This document shows, one piece after another, positions 1-5,369 of a DNA stretch of 5,369 nt (positions within the stretch are counted from its first letter, which is position 1; each line of letters starts with the position of its first letter). The notes beneath the pieces are model-generated. The model did no database searches and had not been told where the DNA came from. It worked only from the letters and a program-made list of their open reading frames with translations. This DNA is from Actinomycetes bacterium (GTDB taxonomy: Bacteria > Actinomycetota > Acidimicrobiia > Acidimicrobiales > RAAP-2). Where the stretch lies: positions 1 to 5,369 of the forward strand of contig JAJYWG010000333.1 of NCBI GenBank assembly GCA_021791615.1. The letters run 5' to 3'. The translations under genes and the position numbers were made by a program.

Positions 1-1398
1 CTCAACACCTCGATCAGCTTCATGACCAACACGAACTGGCAGAACTACGGCGGCGAGACGACGCTCAGCTACCTCTCCCAGATGTGGCTGACCGTCCAGC
101 AGTTCCTCTCCCCGGTGACCGGCATCTGCCTGCTCCTTGCGGTCGTGCGCGGCTTCTCCCGACACAACGCCAACACCATCGGCAACTTCTGGCGGGACTT
201 CGTCCGCACCTTGCTGTGGGTGGCCATCCCCCTCGCCATCATCGGCGCCGTCGTCCTCATGCTGCTGGGCAGCCCCCAGAACCTGCACGCCTACACCGTG
301 GTGCACACCCTGCAGGGGCACAAGCAGGTGATCGCCCAAGGACCCGTGGCGTCCATGACCTCGATCATGCAGGTCGGCGACAACGGCGGGGGCTTTTTCA
401 ACATGAACGCCGCCCAGCCCTTCGCCGGTCCCAACGCCGCCTCGATCTTCTTCCAGCTGATCTTGGGCTTCAGCGTCCCGGTCGCCTGCATCTTCCTCTT
501 CGGCAAGATGGTGAAGAACACCCGCCAGGCCCGGCCGATCTTCGCCTCCATGGCCATCTTGTTCGTGATCGGCGCGCTCGTCCTCTACCACTTCGAGGCG
601 GCCGGCAACCCTGCCCTCGCCGCCCACCACCTCCACCTGGCCGCAACCCACAACCTGGAAGGCAAGGACACCCGCTTCGGCACCGGCACCACGTCGCTGT
701 TCGAGAACTCGACCACCACCATCTCCTGGGGCAGCGTCATCGCCTCCAATGACAGCCTCACCCCCATCGGCGGTCTGGTGCCGCTGTTCAACATGATGAC
801 CGGAGAGGTGATCTTCGGCTCCTGGGGGGCGGGCATGATCGGGATGATCGCCTACGCCGTGCTCGCCCTCTTCCTCGCCGGTCTCATGGTGGGCCGCACG
901 CCCGAGTACCTCGGCAAGAAGATCGAGTCCTTCGAGGTGAAGATGGCCGTCCTCTCCATGATCGTCCCGAGCCTCGTCATCCTGGTGCTCTCGGGGCTAT
1001 CCGTGGCGCTCACCGCTGGCAAGTCCGGTATCTTCAACCCCGGCCCTCACGGGCTCTCCGAAGTCCTCTACGCCTTCTCCTCGGGGGTGGGCAACAATGG
1101 CTCGGCCTTCGGTGGCCTCAGCTCGGCGACGCCGTGGTACTCGGCGACCGTGGGCCTCGCCATGCTCTTCGGCCGGTTCCCGATGTACATCCCCCTCGTC
1201 GCCATGGGCGGAGCGTTGGCCAGAAAACAGCGCGTCCCCGAGTCGGCCGGCACGTTCCCCACCCACGGGCCGCTGTTCACCGTGCTGTTGACCGGCACCG
1301 TCGTCGTCGTGGGCGCGCTCATCTTCTTCCCCGCCCTCGCCCTGGGGCCCTTCGCCGAGCAGTTCGCCGCCCACGCCGGGAAGCTCTTCGGTGGGTGA
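1..1398 (+). CDS. kdpA: Potassium-transporting ATPase subunit KdpA (5' end cut off by window edge)
   Basis: KdpA is the membrane subunit of the KdpFABC pump that selects and takes up K+; it belongs to the superfamily of K+ transporters with four filter loops. The frame is open from base 1, and 465 residues are visible before TGA at 1396-1398. The internal ATG at 22 is not the start. By alignment from memory, codon 1 matches about residue 103 of the 557-residue E. coli protein, so about 100 residues are missing. All four filter loops are present: NTNWQ (28-42), NGGGFFN (382-402), SWGSV (724-738) and GNNGSAF (1090-1110). Other family blocks are GRTPEYLGKKIE (892-927), NPGPHG followed by SEVLYAFSSG, and THGPLF near the C-terminus. 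Two filter positions differ from E. coli: Asp for Thr230 (379-381) and Trp for Cys344 (727-729). kdpB follows after 48 bases. The family assignment is certain; the effect of the substitutions is unknown. Confidence 0.97.
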   Translation, partial: LNTSISFMTNTNWQNYGGETTLSYLSQMWLTVQQFLSPVTGICLLLAVVRGFSRHNANTIGNFWRDFVRTLLWVAIPLAIIGAVVLMLLGSPQNLHAYTVVHTLQGHKQVIAQGPVASMTSIMQVGDNGGGFFNMNAAQPFAGPNAASIFFQLILGFSVPVACIFLFGKMVKNTRQARPIFASMAILFVIGALVLYHFEAAGNPALAAHHLHLAATHNLEGKDTRFGTGTTSLFENSTTTISWGSVIASNDSLTPIGGLVPLFNMMTGEVIFGSWGAGMIGMIAYAVLALFLAGLMVGRTPEYLGKKIESFEVKMAVLSMIVPSLVILVLSGLSVALTAGKSGIFNPGPHGLSEVLYAFSSGVGNNGSAFGGLSSATPWYSATVGLAMLFGRFPMYIPLVAMGGALARKQRVPESAGTFPTHGPLFTVLLTGTVVVVGALIFFPALALGPFAEQFAAHAGKLFGG

Positions 1399-1433
1399 GC
1401 AGATGACGAGCATCCGATCCCCCCGATGCCCAC

Positions 1434-1438
1434 GGAGG
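1434..1438 (+). promoter_or_regulatory. Ribosome binding site that decides the kdpB start
   Basis: GGAGG lies 8 bases before the ATG at 1447. The in-frame ATG at 1426 overlaps the region just upstream and has only C-rich sequence before it, with no purine-rich site at a useful distance. This favours 1447 as the start, giving 709 rather than 716 residues. Confidence 0.7.
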
Positions 1439-1446
1439 TGCAAGCG

Positions 1447-3576
1447 ATGACCCACGAGGAGCCGACGTCCCCGGCACAGGCAAGCACCATGGCCCTCTCC
1501 CCAGAGGGCGACCACGGCACCGCGAGCCACGGGGCGGGTCGGCGCCGGACGATGAGCATGTGGGACCGCGACCTCGTCCGCCACAGCCTGACCCAGTCGC
1601 TGCGCAAGCTCGACCCGCGCGCCCTCACCCACAACCCGGTCATGTTCGTGGTCGAGGTGGGCTCGCTCTTCACCACCGCCGACGCCTTGCGCTACCTCGC
1701 CTCGGGGAAGATGAGCCTGTTCTCCTTCACCGGGCAGATCGCCATCTGGCTGTGGCTGACCGTCCTGTTCGCCAACTTCGCCGAGGCGATGGCGGAAGGC
1801 CGCGGCCAGGCCCACGCCGACGAGCTGCGCCGCACCCGCACCGAGACCGAGGCGAGGAAGCGCACTCCCCACGGCATCGAGGTCGTTCCCGCTACCAGCC
1901 TGCAAGTCGGCGACGTCGTGGTCGTGACGGCCGGAGAGGTGATCCCCGGCGACGGCGAGGTGATCGAGGGCATCGCCTCGGTGGACGAGTCGGCCATCAC
2001 CGGGGAGTCGGCGCCGGTCATCAGAGAGTCGGGCGGGGACCGCAGCGCGGTCACCGGAGGCACCACCGTCCTCTCTGACGAGATCCAGGTGAAGATCACC
2101 GCCGGCCGTGGCGAGTCGTTCCTCGACCGCATGATCACCCTCATCGAAGCCGGCGTGCGCCAAAAGACCCCAAACGAGATCGCCCTCGCCCTCCTGCTCG
2201 CGGGCCTCACGCTGATCTTCTTGGTGGTGGTGGTCACCGTCGCCCCGTTCTCCACCTACTCCCACGCCGTCGTGTCGGTCACCGTCCTCATCGCCCTCCT
2301 CGTGGCCCTCATCCCCACCACCATCGGCGGGCTGCTCTCGGCCATCGGCATCTCGGGGATGAACCGGCTCCTCGAGCGCAACGTCCTCGCCCTGTCGGGC
2401 CGGGCGGTCGAGGCGGCCGGGGACGTGAACGTCATCATGTTGGACAAGACGGGCACGCTCACCATGGGCAGCCGCCAGGCGAGTGCCTTTGTGCCCGCCC
2501 CGGGGGTCGACGAGCGCCAGCTGGCCGAGGCCGCCCAGCTGTCCTCGCTCGCCGACGAGACGCCCGAAGGACGCTCGATCGTCGTGCTGGCCAAGGAACG
2601 CTTCGACCTGCGGGCACCCGAGCTCAACGAGGACACGGTCGCCTTCGTGCCCTTCAGCGCCCAGACCCGCATGAGCGGTGTCGACCTCGACGGCCGCCAG
2701 ATCCGCAAAGGCGCCGCCGACTCGATCGCCCGTTGGGCCGAAGTCGAGCTCGATCCACAGACCAGGTCCGCCGTGGAGGAGATCTCCCGGGCCGGCAGCA
2801 CGCCGCTGCTCGTGGCGGAGAACCGCCGGATCCTCGGCGCGGTCGAGCTGAAGGACGTCGTGAAGCCCGGGATCAAAGAACGCCTCGCCTCGCTTCGAGC
2901 GGCGGGGATCAAGACCGTGATGATCACCGGCGACAACCCCATCACCGCGAATGCCATCGCCACCGAAGTGGGCGTGGACGACTTCCTCGCCGAAGCGACC
3001 CCCGAGCGCAAGATGGATTACGTCAAGTCCATCCGGGCCGAGGGCTACATGGTGGGCATGGTCGGCGACGGCACCAACGACGCTCCCGCCCTCGCCAACG
3101 CGGACGTGGCGGTCGCCATGAACACCGGCACGATGGCCGCCCGCGAGGCCGGCAACATGATCGACCTCGACTCGAACCCCACCAAGCTCATCGAGATCGT
3201 CGAGGTCGGCAAGCAGATCCTCATCACCCGCGGGGCGCTCACCACCTTCTCGGTGGTGAACGACGTCGCTAAGTACTTCGCCATCATCCCCGCCATGTTC
3301 GTCGTCGCCTATCCCGGGCTCGAGGCGCTCAACATCATGCACCTCACCTCGCCCCAGACGGCGATCCTCTCGGCGATCATCTTCAACGCCCTCATCATCC
3401 CCGCCCTCATCCCGCTCGCGCTTCGCGGCGTGCGCTACAGGGCCACCACCGCCGTCGCCATCTTGCGCAAGAACCTACTCATCTACGGCCTCGGCGGCCT
3501 CGTCGTGCCCTTCGCCGGCATCAAGCTGATCGACATGGCCGTCACGGCCCTCCACCTCGTCTCCACCGCCCACTGA
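1447..3576 (+). CDS. kdpB: Potassium-transporting P-type ATPase subunit KdpB
   Basis: KdpB is the catalytic subunit of KdpFABC: it hydrolyses ATP through a phospho-aspartate intermediate and powers K+ uptake at the cytoplasmic membrane. Numbering from Met at 1447 (709 residues), a hydrophilic leader of about 60 residues precedes NPVMF (63) and transmembrane segments 1-2. The actuator domain carries TGES (185-188); the Ser matches E. coli Ser162, known as an inhibitory phosphorylation site. Segment 4 carries PTTIGG (290). The phosphorylation motif DKTGTLT has Asp333. The nucleotide domain has [10 protein letters not shown] and KGAAD (Lys421). TGDNP and GDGTNDAP (Asp541, Asp545) close the P domain. 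Segment 5 keeps the Asp/Lys pair (Asp606, Lys609) matching E. coli Asp583/Lys586. Segments 6-7 lie near 638-660 and 678-703. No key residue is missing. It is about 27 residues longer than E. coli KdpB, all in the N-terminal leader. kdpC begins 49 bases downstream. Confidence 0.98.
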   Translation: MTHEEPTSPAQASTMALSPEGDHGTASHGAGRRRTMSMWDRDLVRHSLTQSLRKLDPRALTHNPVMFVVEVGSLFTTADALRYLASGKMSLFSFTGQIAIWLWLTVLFANFAEAMAEGRGQAHADELRRTRTETEARKRTPHGIEVVPATSLQVGDVVVVTAGEVIPGDGEVIEGIASVDESAITGESAPVIRESGGDRSAVTGGTTVLSDEIQVKITAGRGESFLDRMITLIEAGVRQKTPNEIALALLLAGLTLIFLVVVVTVAPFSTYSHAVVSVTVLIALLVALIPTTIGGLLSAIGISGMNRLLERNVLALSGRAVEAAGDVNVIMLDKTGTLTMGSRQASAFVPAPGVDERQLAEAAQLSSLADETPEGRSIVVLAKERFDLRAPELNEDTVAFVPFSAQTRMSGVDLDGRQIRKGAADSIARWAEVELDPQTRSAVEEISRAGSTPLLVAENRRILGAVELKDVVKPGIKERLASLRAAGIKTVMITGDNPITANAIATEVGVDDFLAEATPERKMDYVKSIRAEGYMVGMVGDGTNDAPALANADVAVAMNTGTMAAREAGNMIDLDSNPTKLIEIVEVGKQILITRGALTTFSVVNDVAKYFAIIPAMFVVAYPGLEALNIMHLTSPQTAILSAIIFNALIIPALIPLALRGVRYRATTAVAILRKNLLIYGLGGLVVPFAGIKLIDMAVTALHLVSTAH

Positions 3577-3613
3577 CCATGCCCGCCACCACACCCCACC
3601 TCGTCCCGCCCGG

Positions 3614-3621
3614 AAAGGAGG
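3614..3621 (+). promoter_or_regulatory. Ribosome binding site of kdpC
   Basis: AAAGGAGG, a near-perfect anti-16S match, ends 4 bases before the ATG at 3626; a second GAG extends it. It is the strongest such site at the three large genes and fixes the kdpC start. The spacing is slightly short. Confidence 0.75.
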
Positions 3622-3625
3622 AGAC

Positions 3626-4207
3626 ATGCGCCTCAAGGTGATCTGGAGCGCCGTTCGCATGGTGCTGCTCTTCGTGGTCGTCCTCGGCCTCGGCTACAAC
3701 CTCCTCATGGTCGGCATCGGCGAGGGCCTCATGCCCGGGCGTGCCAACGGCAGCCTGATCACCCACCACGGACAGGTGATCGGCTCCAAGCTGATCGGCC
3801 AGCAGTTCAGCGCGGCGCGCTTTTTCGAGGGCAGGCCGAGCGCCACCACACCCCCCTATAACGCCGCCTCCTCGGCGGCGAGCAACTACGGGCCGACCAA
3901 CCCCGCCCTCCTAAAGGAGATCCGCACCAATCTGGCCCAGGTGCTCAAAGAAAACCCGGGCGTCAAGGCGTCCCAGGTCCCCCCCGACCTCGTCGAGAGC
4001 TCGGCCAGCGGCTTGGATCCCGACATCTCCCCGGCCGCCGCCTACCTGCAGGTACCAAGGGTCGCCCGGGCGAACCACCTCCCCGTTTCCGAGGTGCGGG
4101 CCCTCGTCGCCAGCCACGTGAGCGGACGCTTCCTCGGCCTCTACGGCGCACCGCACGTGAACGTTTTGGAGCTCAATCTGGCGCTGCTCAAGCTGGTCGG
4201 GCACTGA
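3626..4207 (+). CDS. kdpC: Potassium-transporting ATPase subunit KdpC
   Basis: KdpC is the single-span accessory subunit of KdpFABC, with an outward-facing soluble domain; family literature links it to complex assembly and nucleotide or K+ affinity. The product has 193 residues, normal for the family (E. coli about 190). A membrane segment covers about residues 10-32. The KdpC signature blocks follow in order: ANGSLI, GSKLIGQQF, FFEGRPSAT with PPYN, SNYGPTNPAL, SGLDPDISPAAA, QVPRVARAN, and C-terminal NVLELNLALL. The usual YPL in the membrane segment is replaced by YNL, and the usual FPxQANGSL reads MPGRANGSL. The start is set by the strong upstream ribosome site. It sits 49 bases after kdpB and 33 bases before the next small gene, so co-expression is likely. 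It appears complete and intact. Confidence 0.97.
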   Translation: MRLKVIWSAVRMVLLFVVVLGLGYNLLMVGIGEGLMPGRANGSLITHHGQVIGSKLIGQQFSAARFFEGRPSATTPPYNAASSAASNYGPTNPALLKEIRTNLAQVLKENPGVKASQVPPDLVESSASGLDPDISPAAAYLQVPRVARANHLPVSEVRALVASHVSGRFLGLYGAPHVNVLELNLALLKLVGH

Positions 4208-4227
4208 CCCGCGGCCGACGGCACGAG

Positions 4228-4234
4228 TAAGGAG
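4228..4234 (+). promoter_or_regulatory. Ribosome binding site of the 31-residue membrane protein gene
   Basis: TAAGGAG stands 6 bases before the ATG at 4241. Such a good, well-spaced site is the main sign, beyond its composition, that this very short frame is translated. Confidence 0.7.
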
Positions 4235-4240
4235 AACACG

Positions 4241-4336
4241 ATGGCATACGCATGGGAGACGATCGGAGGGATCGTCGCGGTGGTGGTGATGTTCGGCCTG
4301 TTCTGGCTCTACACCCGCGCCTGCGACCGCCTCTGA
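4241..4336 (+). CDS. Small single-span membrane protein in the kdp operon, function unknown
   Basis: This short frame encodes 31 residues: a brief N-terminus (MAYAWETIGG), a hydrophobic stretch of about 15-18 residues (IVAVVVMFGLFWLY), and a short polar tail ending TRACDRL. The composition predicts one transmembrane helix with the basic tail probably in the cytoplasm. It lies 33 bases after kdpC and 40 before the KdpF-like gene, on the same strand, with a clear ribosome site, so it is almost certainly part of the operon. I do not know a named family for it. I have an unverified memory of similar tiny proteins ending in a Cys-Asp/Glu-Arg-Leu type tail beside kdpF in other bacteria. It may be an extra small subunit or regulator of the pump, but nothing in the sequence proves this. 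It is not KdpF itself, which is the next gene. Confidence 0.75.
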   Translation: MAYAWETIGGIVAVVVMFGLFWLYTRACDRL

Positions 4337-4361
4337 GACCGGCCGTCCCCGTATCGATCGA

Positions 4362-4372
4362 GAGGTAGGAAG
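4362..4372 (+). promoter_or_regulatory. Ribosome binding region of the KdpF-like gene
   Basis: GAGGTAGGAAG precedes the ATG at 4377. Either GAGGT (10 bases away) or AGGAAG (4 bases away) could pair with 16S rRNA; both spacings are off the optimum, so the site is weaker than that of the preceding small gene. Confidence 0.55.
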
Positions 4373-4376
4373 TGAC

Positions 4377-4466
4377 ATGAGCATCATCGAAGTCGCGGCC
4401 TTCATCATCAGCATCGCGCTGATGATCTTCCTGTTCTACGCCATGCTCCGCCCCGAGAAGCTCTGA
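4377..4466 (+). CDS. kdpF: KdpF-like small subunit of the K+-transporting ATPase
   Basis: The product has 29 residues, the same length as E. coli KdpF, and is almost entirely one membrane helix: MSIIEVAAF, then a hydrophobic core, then FYAMLRPEKL. The ending matches the KdpF pattern of an aromatic/Ala/Leu stretch followed by a short polar tail such as RPEK or PEKF; from memory, the mycobacterial KdpF ends very similarly. KdpF packs against KdpA and stabilises the KdpFABC complex. The unusual point is its place: it lies after kdpC and another small gene, whereas the standard order is kdpF-A-B-C. A second kdpF could exist upstream of kdpA, outside this window. It is the last plus-strand gene recognised before the convergent recombinase. 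The assignment rests on length, hydrophobic profile, C-terminal tail and operon context; such a short sequence gives limited proof. Confidence 0.85.
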   Translation: MSIIEVAAFIISIALMIFLFYAMLRPEKL

Positions 4467-4709
4467 CTCGCCGCTAGCGTCGACGGTCAGCTGGCCCTCC
4501 AGGAGCCGCGGGTCGTGCAGGCCCCGCTTCGACTGGGTCGATTCGGCGGTCTGGTTACTCAGGCTTCGGGATGAGCCGCTCGACCGGGCAAGGAGCAGTT
4601 GCCCAGGTCGAGGAGGGCATCGAGGTGGGCGGCCGGGTTGAGGGTGGGACTGGCTCAGCCGGCAACAGCACGTCGGCAGCCGAGCTCCATCGGGCGGGTG
4701 CGTGCACCA
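4467..4709. other. Intergenic region between convergent kdp operon and recombinase gene
   Basis: These 243 bases separate the KdpF-like stop from the recombinase stop. I see no supported gene. The notable element is the long hairpin at 4579-4612. A weaker 5-base dyad, CTGAC (4463-4467) with GTCAG (4486-4490), overlaps the KdpF-like stop and encloses the palindrome CGCTAGCG (4472-4479); it has no T-run. The open frames crossing this region look like products of high G+C. If the recombinase belongs to an integrated element, the element boundary or attachment site could lie here, but one copy alone cannot show it. Confidence 0.6.
4579..4612. terminator. Strong hairpin, candidate terminator between convergent genes
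   Basis: The left arm CTCGACCGGGCAA (4579-4591) pairs with the right arm TTGCCCAGGTCGAG (4599-4612) over 13 base pairs, with one unpaired A at 4605 and a 7-base loop. It lies about 112 bases after the KdpF-like stop and about 97 bases after the recombinase stop, where a shared terminator would be expected. Neither side has a T-run, so it is not a classical intrinsic terminator; terminators without a T-run are discussed for GC-rich actinobacteria. It could instead be a recombination-related dyad. Confidence 0.45.
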
Positions 4710-5369
4710 TCAAGCCATGCCGCGAGACAGCGCTGCGACGCGTCCCGCGAGCTGAGCGAAGTTCGAATAGGACATCGTCTTCACCACTCGAGTTTCGTAT
4801 TCGAACTCGGGCACGCTGAAGATGTCGTCGAAGGGCGGCCGGTACTCCTCGCTGGAGAGCCGGCCGTCTTTCACGTAGAGGCGCTCGATCACCGCCGCGT
4901 TGAACTGCTTGCGGGTGCGGTCGCTGGCCTTGCGGTAGGCGTCGCCGCAGCGGGTGGCGAGCTCGGCCGCGAGCTGCAGGATCTCCTGCCATTCGGTCAG
5001 GTTGGCGTCGAGGTCACCGAGGCGGTCCTTCGTGGCGGTGAGGTCGGCGCCGATGCGGGCCTGCTCGGCCTTGAGCGTGGCGACGTCGATGGCGCCGGCG
5101 TAGTAGGCGTCGAGCAGCTTGCGCCGCTCGGACTCGGCCTTGGCGAGGCGGCGGGTGAGCAGCTCCCGTTGGGCCGCGTCGGCGGCCTGGCGCTCGATCA
5201 CCTCGGCGTCCATCTCCTCGCGGAGGCGCTGCGCCCAGGAGTCGGGCAGCTCGATGCGCGAGTACAGCTCCTCGACCTGGGCTTCGAGATCGGCGGCGGC
5301 GATGTAGCGCTCCCGGCAGGTGCCAGCAGGGTCGTTCTTCTGGCCCAAGCAGAAGAAGTAGGTGTAGCG
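4710..5369 (-). CDS. Serine recombinase, C-terminal part (5' end beyond right window edge)
   Basis: This gene reads leftward and is open through the right edge; 219 residues are visible before the TGA at 4710-4712. The fragment begins inside a recombinase zinc ribbon: RYTYFFCLGQK, then TCRERYI and an acidic AAADLEAQVEELY. The two visible Cys codons are at 5349-5351 and 5316-5318; the other Cys pair must be upstream. A long charged helical region follows (QRELLTRRLAKAESERRKLL through the LKAEQARIGADL segment), typical of the coiled coil of large serine recombinases. Then come RKQFNAAVIERLYVKDGRL and a tail ending AALSRGMA. Such enzymes integrate, excise or invert DNA through a catalytic Ser in an N-terminal domain, not visible here. 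The TTG at 5346-5348 lies inside the zinc ribbon and is not a start. The visible part has no frameshift, but whether the gene is whole cannot be judged. It points toward the kdp operon. Confidence 0.88.
   Translation of the reverse strand, partial: RYTYFFCLGQKNDPAGTCRERYIAAADLEAQVEELYSRIELPDSWAQRLREEMDAEVIERQAADAAQRELLTRRLAKAESERRKLLDAYYAGAIDVATLKAEQARIGADLTATKDRLGDLDANLTEWQEILQLAAELATRCGDAYRKASDRTRKQFNAAVIERLYVKDGRLSSEEYRPPFDDIFSVPEFEYETRVVKTMSYSNFAQLAGRVAALSRGMA

Noticed and set aside
1410..1429. Five-base hairpin GCATC/GATGC between kdpA and kdpB
   Set aside because: The stem is short with a 10-base loop and no T-run; it is within chance expectation and no terminator is expected inside the operon.
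1426..1446. Seven-codon upstream extension of kdpB starting at ATG 1426
   Set aside because: There is no ribosome site before it, whereas the ATG at 1447 has GGAGG at 8 bases. The extra residues carry no family similarity.
997..3342. A 781-codon open frame on the minus strand opposite the 3' end of kdpA and most of kdpB
   Set aside because: Its product is dominated by Gly, Asp, Glu, His and Arg with no membrane segments or recognisable domain, and it mirrors the well-supported kdpB reading. Long antisense frames are expected in DNA this rich in G and C.
4562..4654. Short minus-strand frame (31 codons between stops) containing HLDALLDLGNC, possibly a gene remnant
   Set aside because: It is stop-bounded with no start or ribosome site, overlaps the hairpin, and matches no family I recognise. 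A protein search of this frame could revive it.
4761..4769. GTTCGAATA resembling a tRNA T-loop, a common integration target
   Set aside because: The flanks do not form a five-base T-stem, there is no acceptor or anticodon arm nearby, and it sits in coding sequence.
4760..4807. Ten-base inverted repeat, AGTTCGAATA (4760-4769) with TATTCGAACT (4798-4807)
   Set aside because: Both arms lie inside the recombinase coding region and arise from its Tyr-Ser-Asn-Phe and Phe-Glu-Tyr-Glu codons, so coincidence of coding is the simpler reading.
4571..4819. 82-codon plus-strand frame and the minus-strand frame at 4555-4992 spanning the gap
   Set aside because: Both overlap the recombinase gene for much of their length, have compositions typical of shifted frames, and lack ribosome sites or recognisable domains.

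Overview
The window comes from a GC-rich bacterium (roughly two thirds G+C, with codons ending mostly in C or G). The Kdp protein sequences look actinobacterial, but this is a judgement from memory of the family and I would not go below phylum. Two units meet tail to tail.

Positions 1-4466, plus strand: most of a kdp operon for the high-affinity, ATP-driven K+ pump. In order it holds the 3' four-fifths of kdpA (cut by the left edge), complete kdpB, complete kdpC, an unnamed 31-residue single-span membrane protein, and a 29-residue protein that reads as KdpF. Gaps between genes are 33-49 bases, and the genes have Shine-Dalgarno-like sites, so they are probably one transcript. KdpA is the channel-like K+ subunit, KdpB the P-type ATPase that drives it, KdpC an accessory subunit and KdpF a small stabilising subunit. 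KdpF normally lies in front of kdpA; here a KdpF-like gene lies after kdpC. The operon promoter, the KdpA N-terminus and any kdpDE regulators are outside the window.

Positions 4467-4709: a 243-base gap with no convincing gene. Near its middle is a strong hairpin (4579-4612), which may be a terminator for one or both converging units or a recombination-related dyad.

Positions 4710-5369, minus strand: the C-terminal 219 residues of a serine recombinase (end of the zinc ribbon, coiled coil, tail). Its catalytic domain lies beyond the right edge. It probably marks one side of an integrated mobile element, or an element remnant, next to the kdp operon.

The core is a well-known transport system. 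The points most worth following are the 3' position of the small-protein/KdpF pair beside a recombinase, two unusual residues in the KdpA selectivity filter, and the intergenic hairpin.
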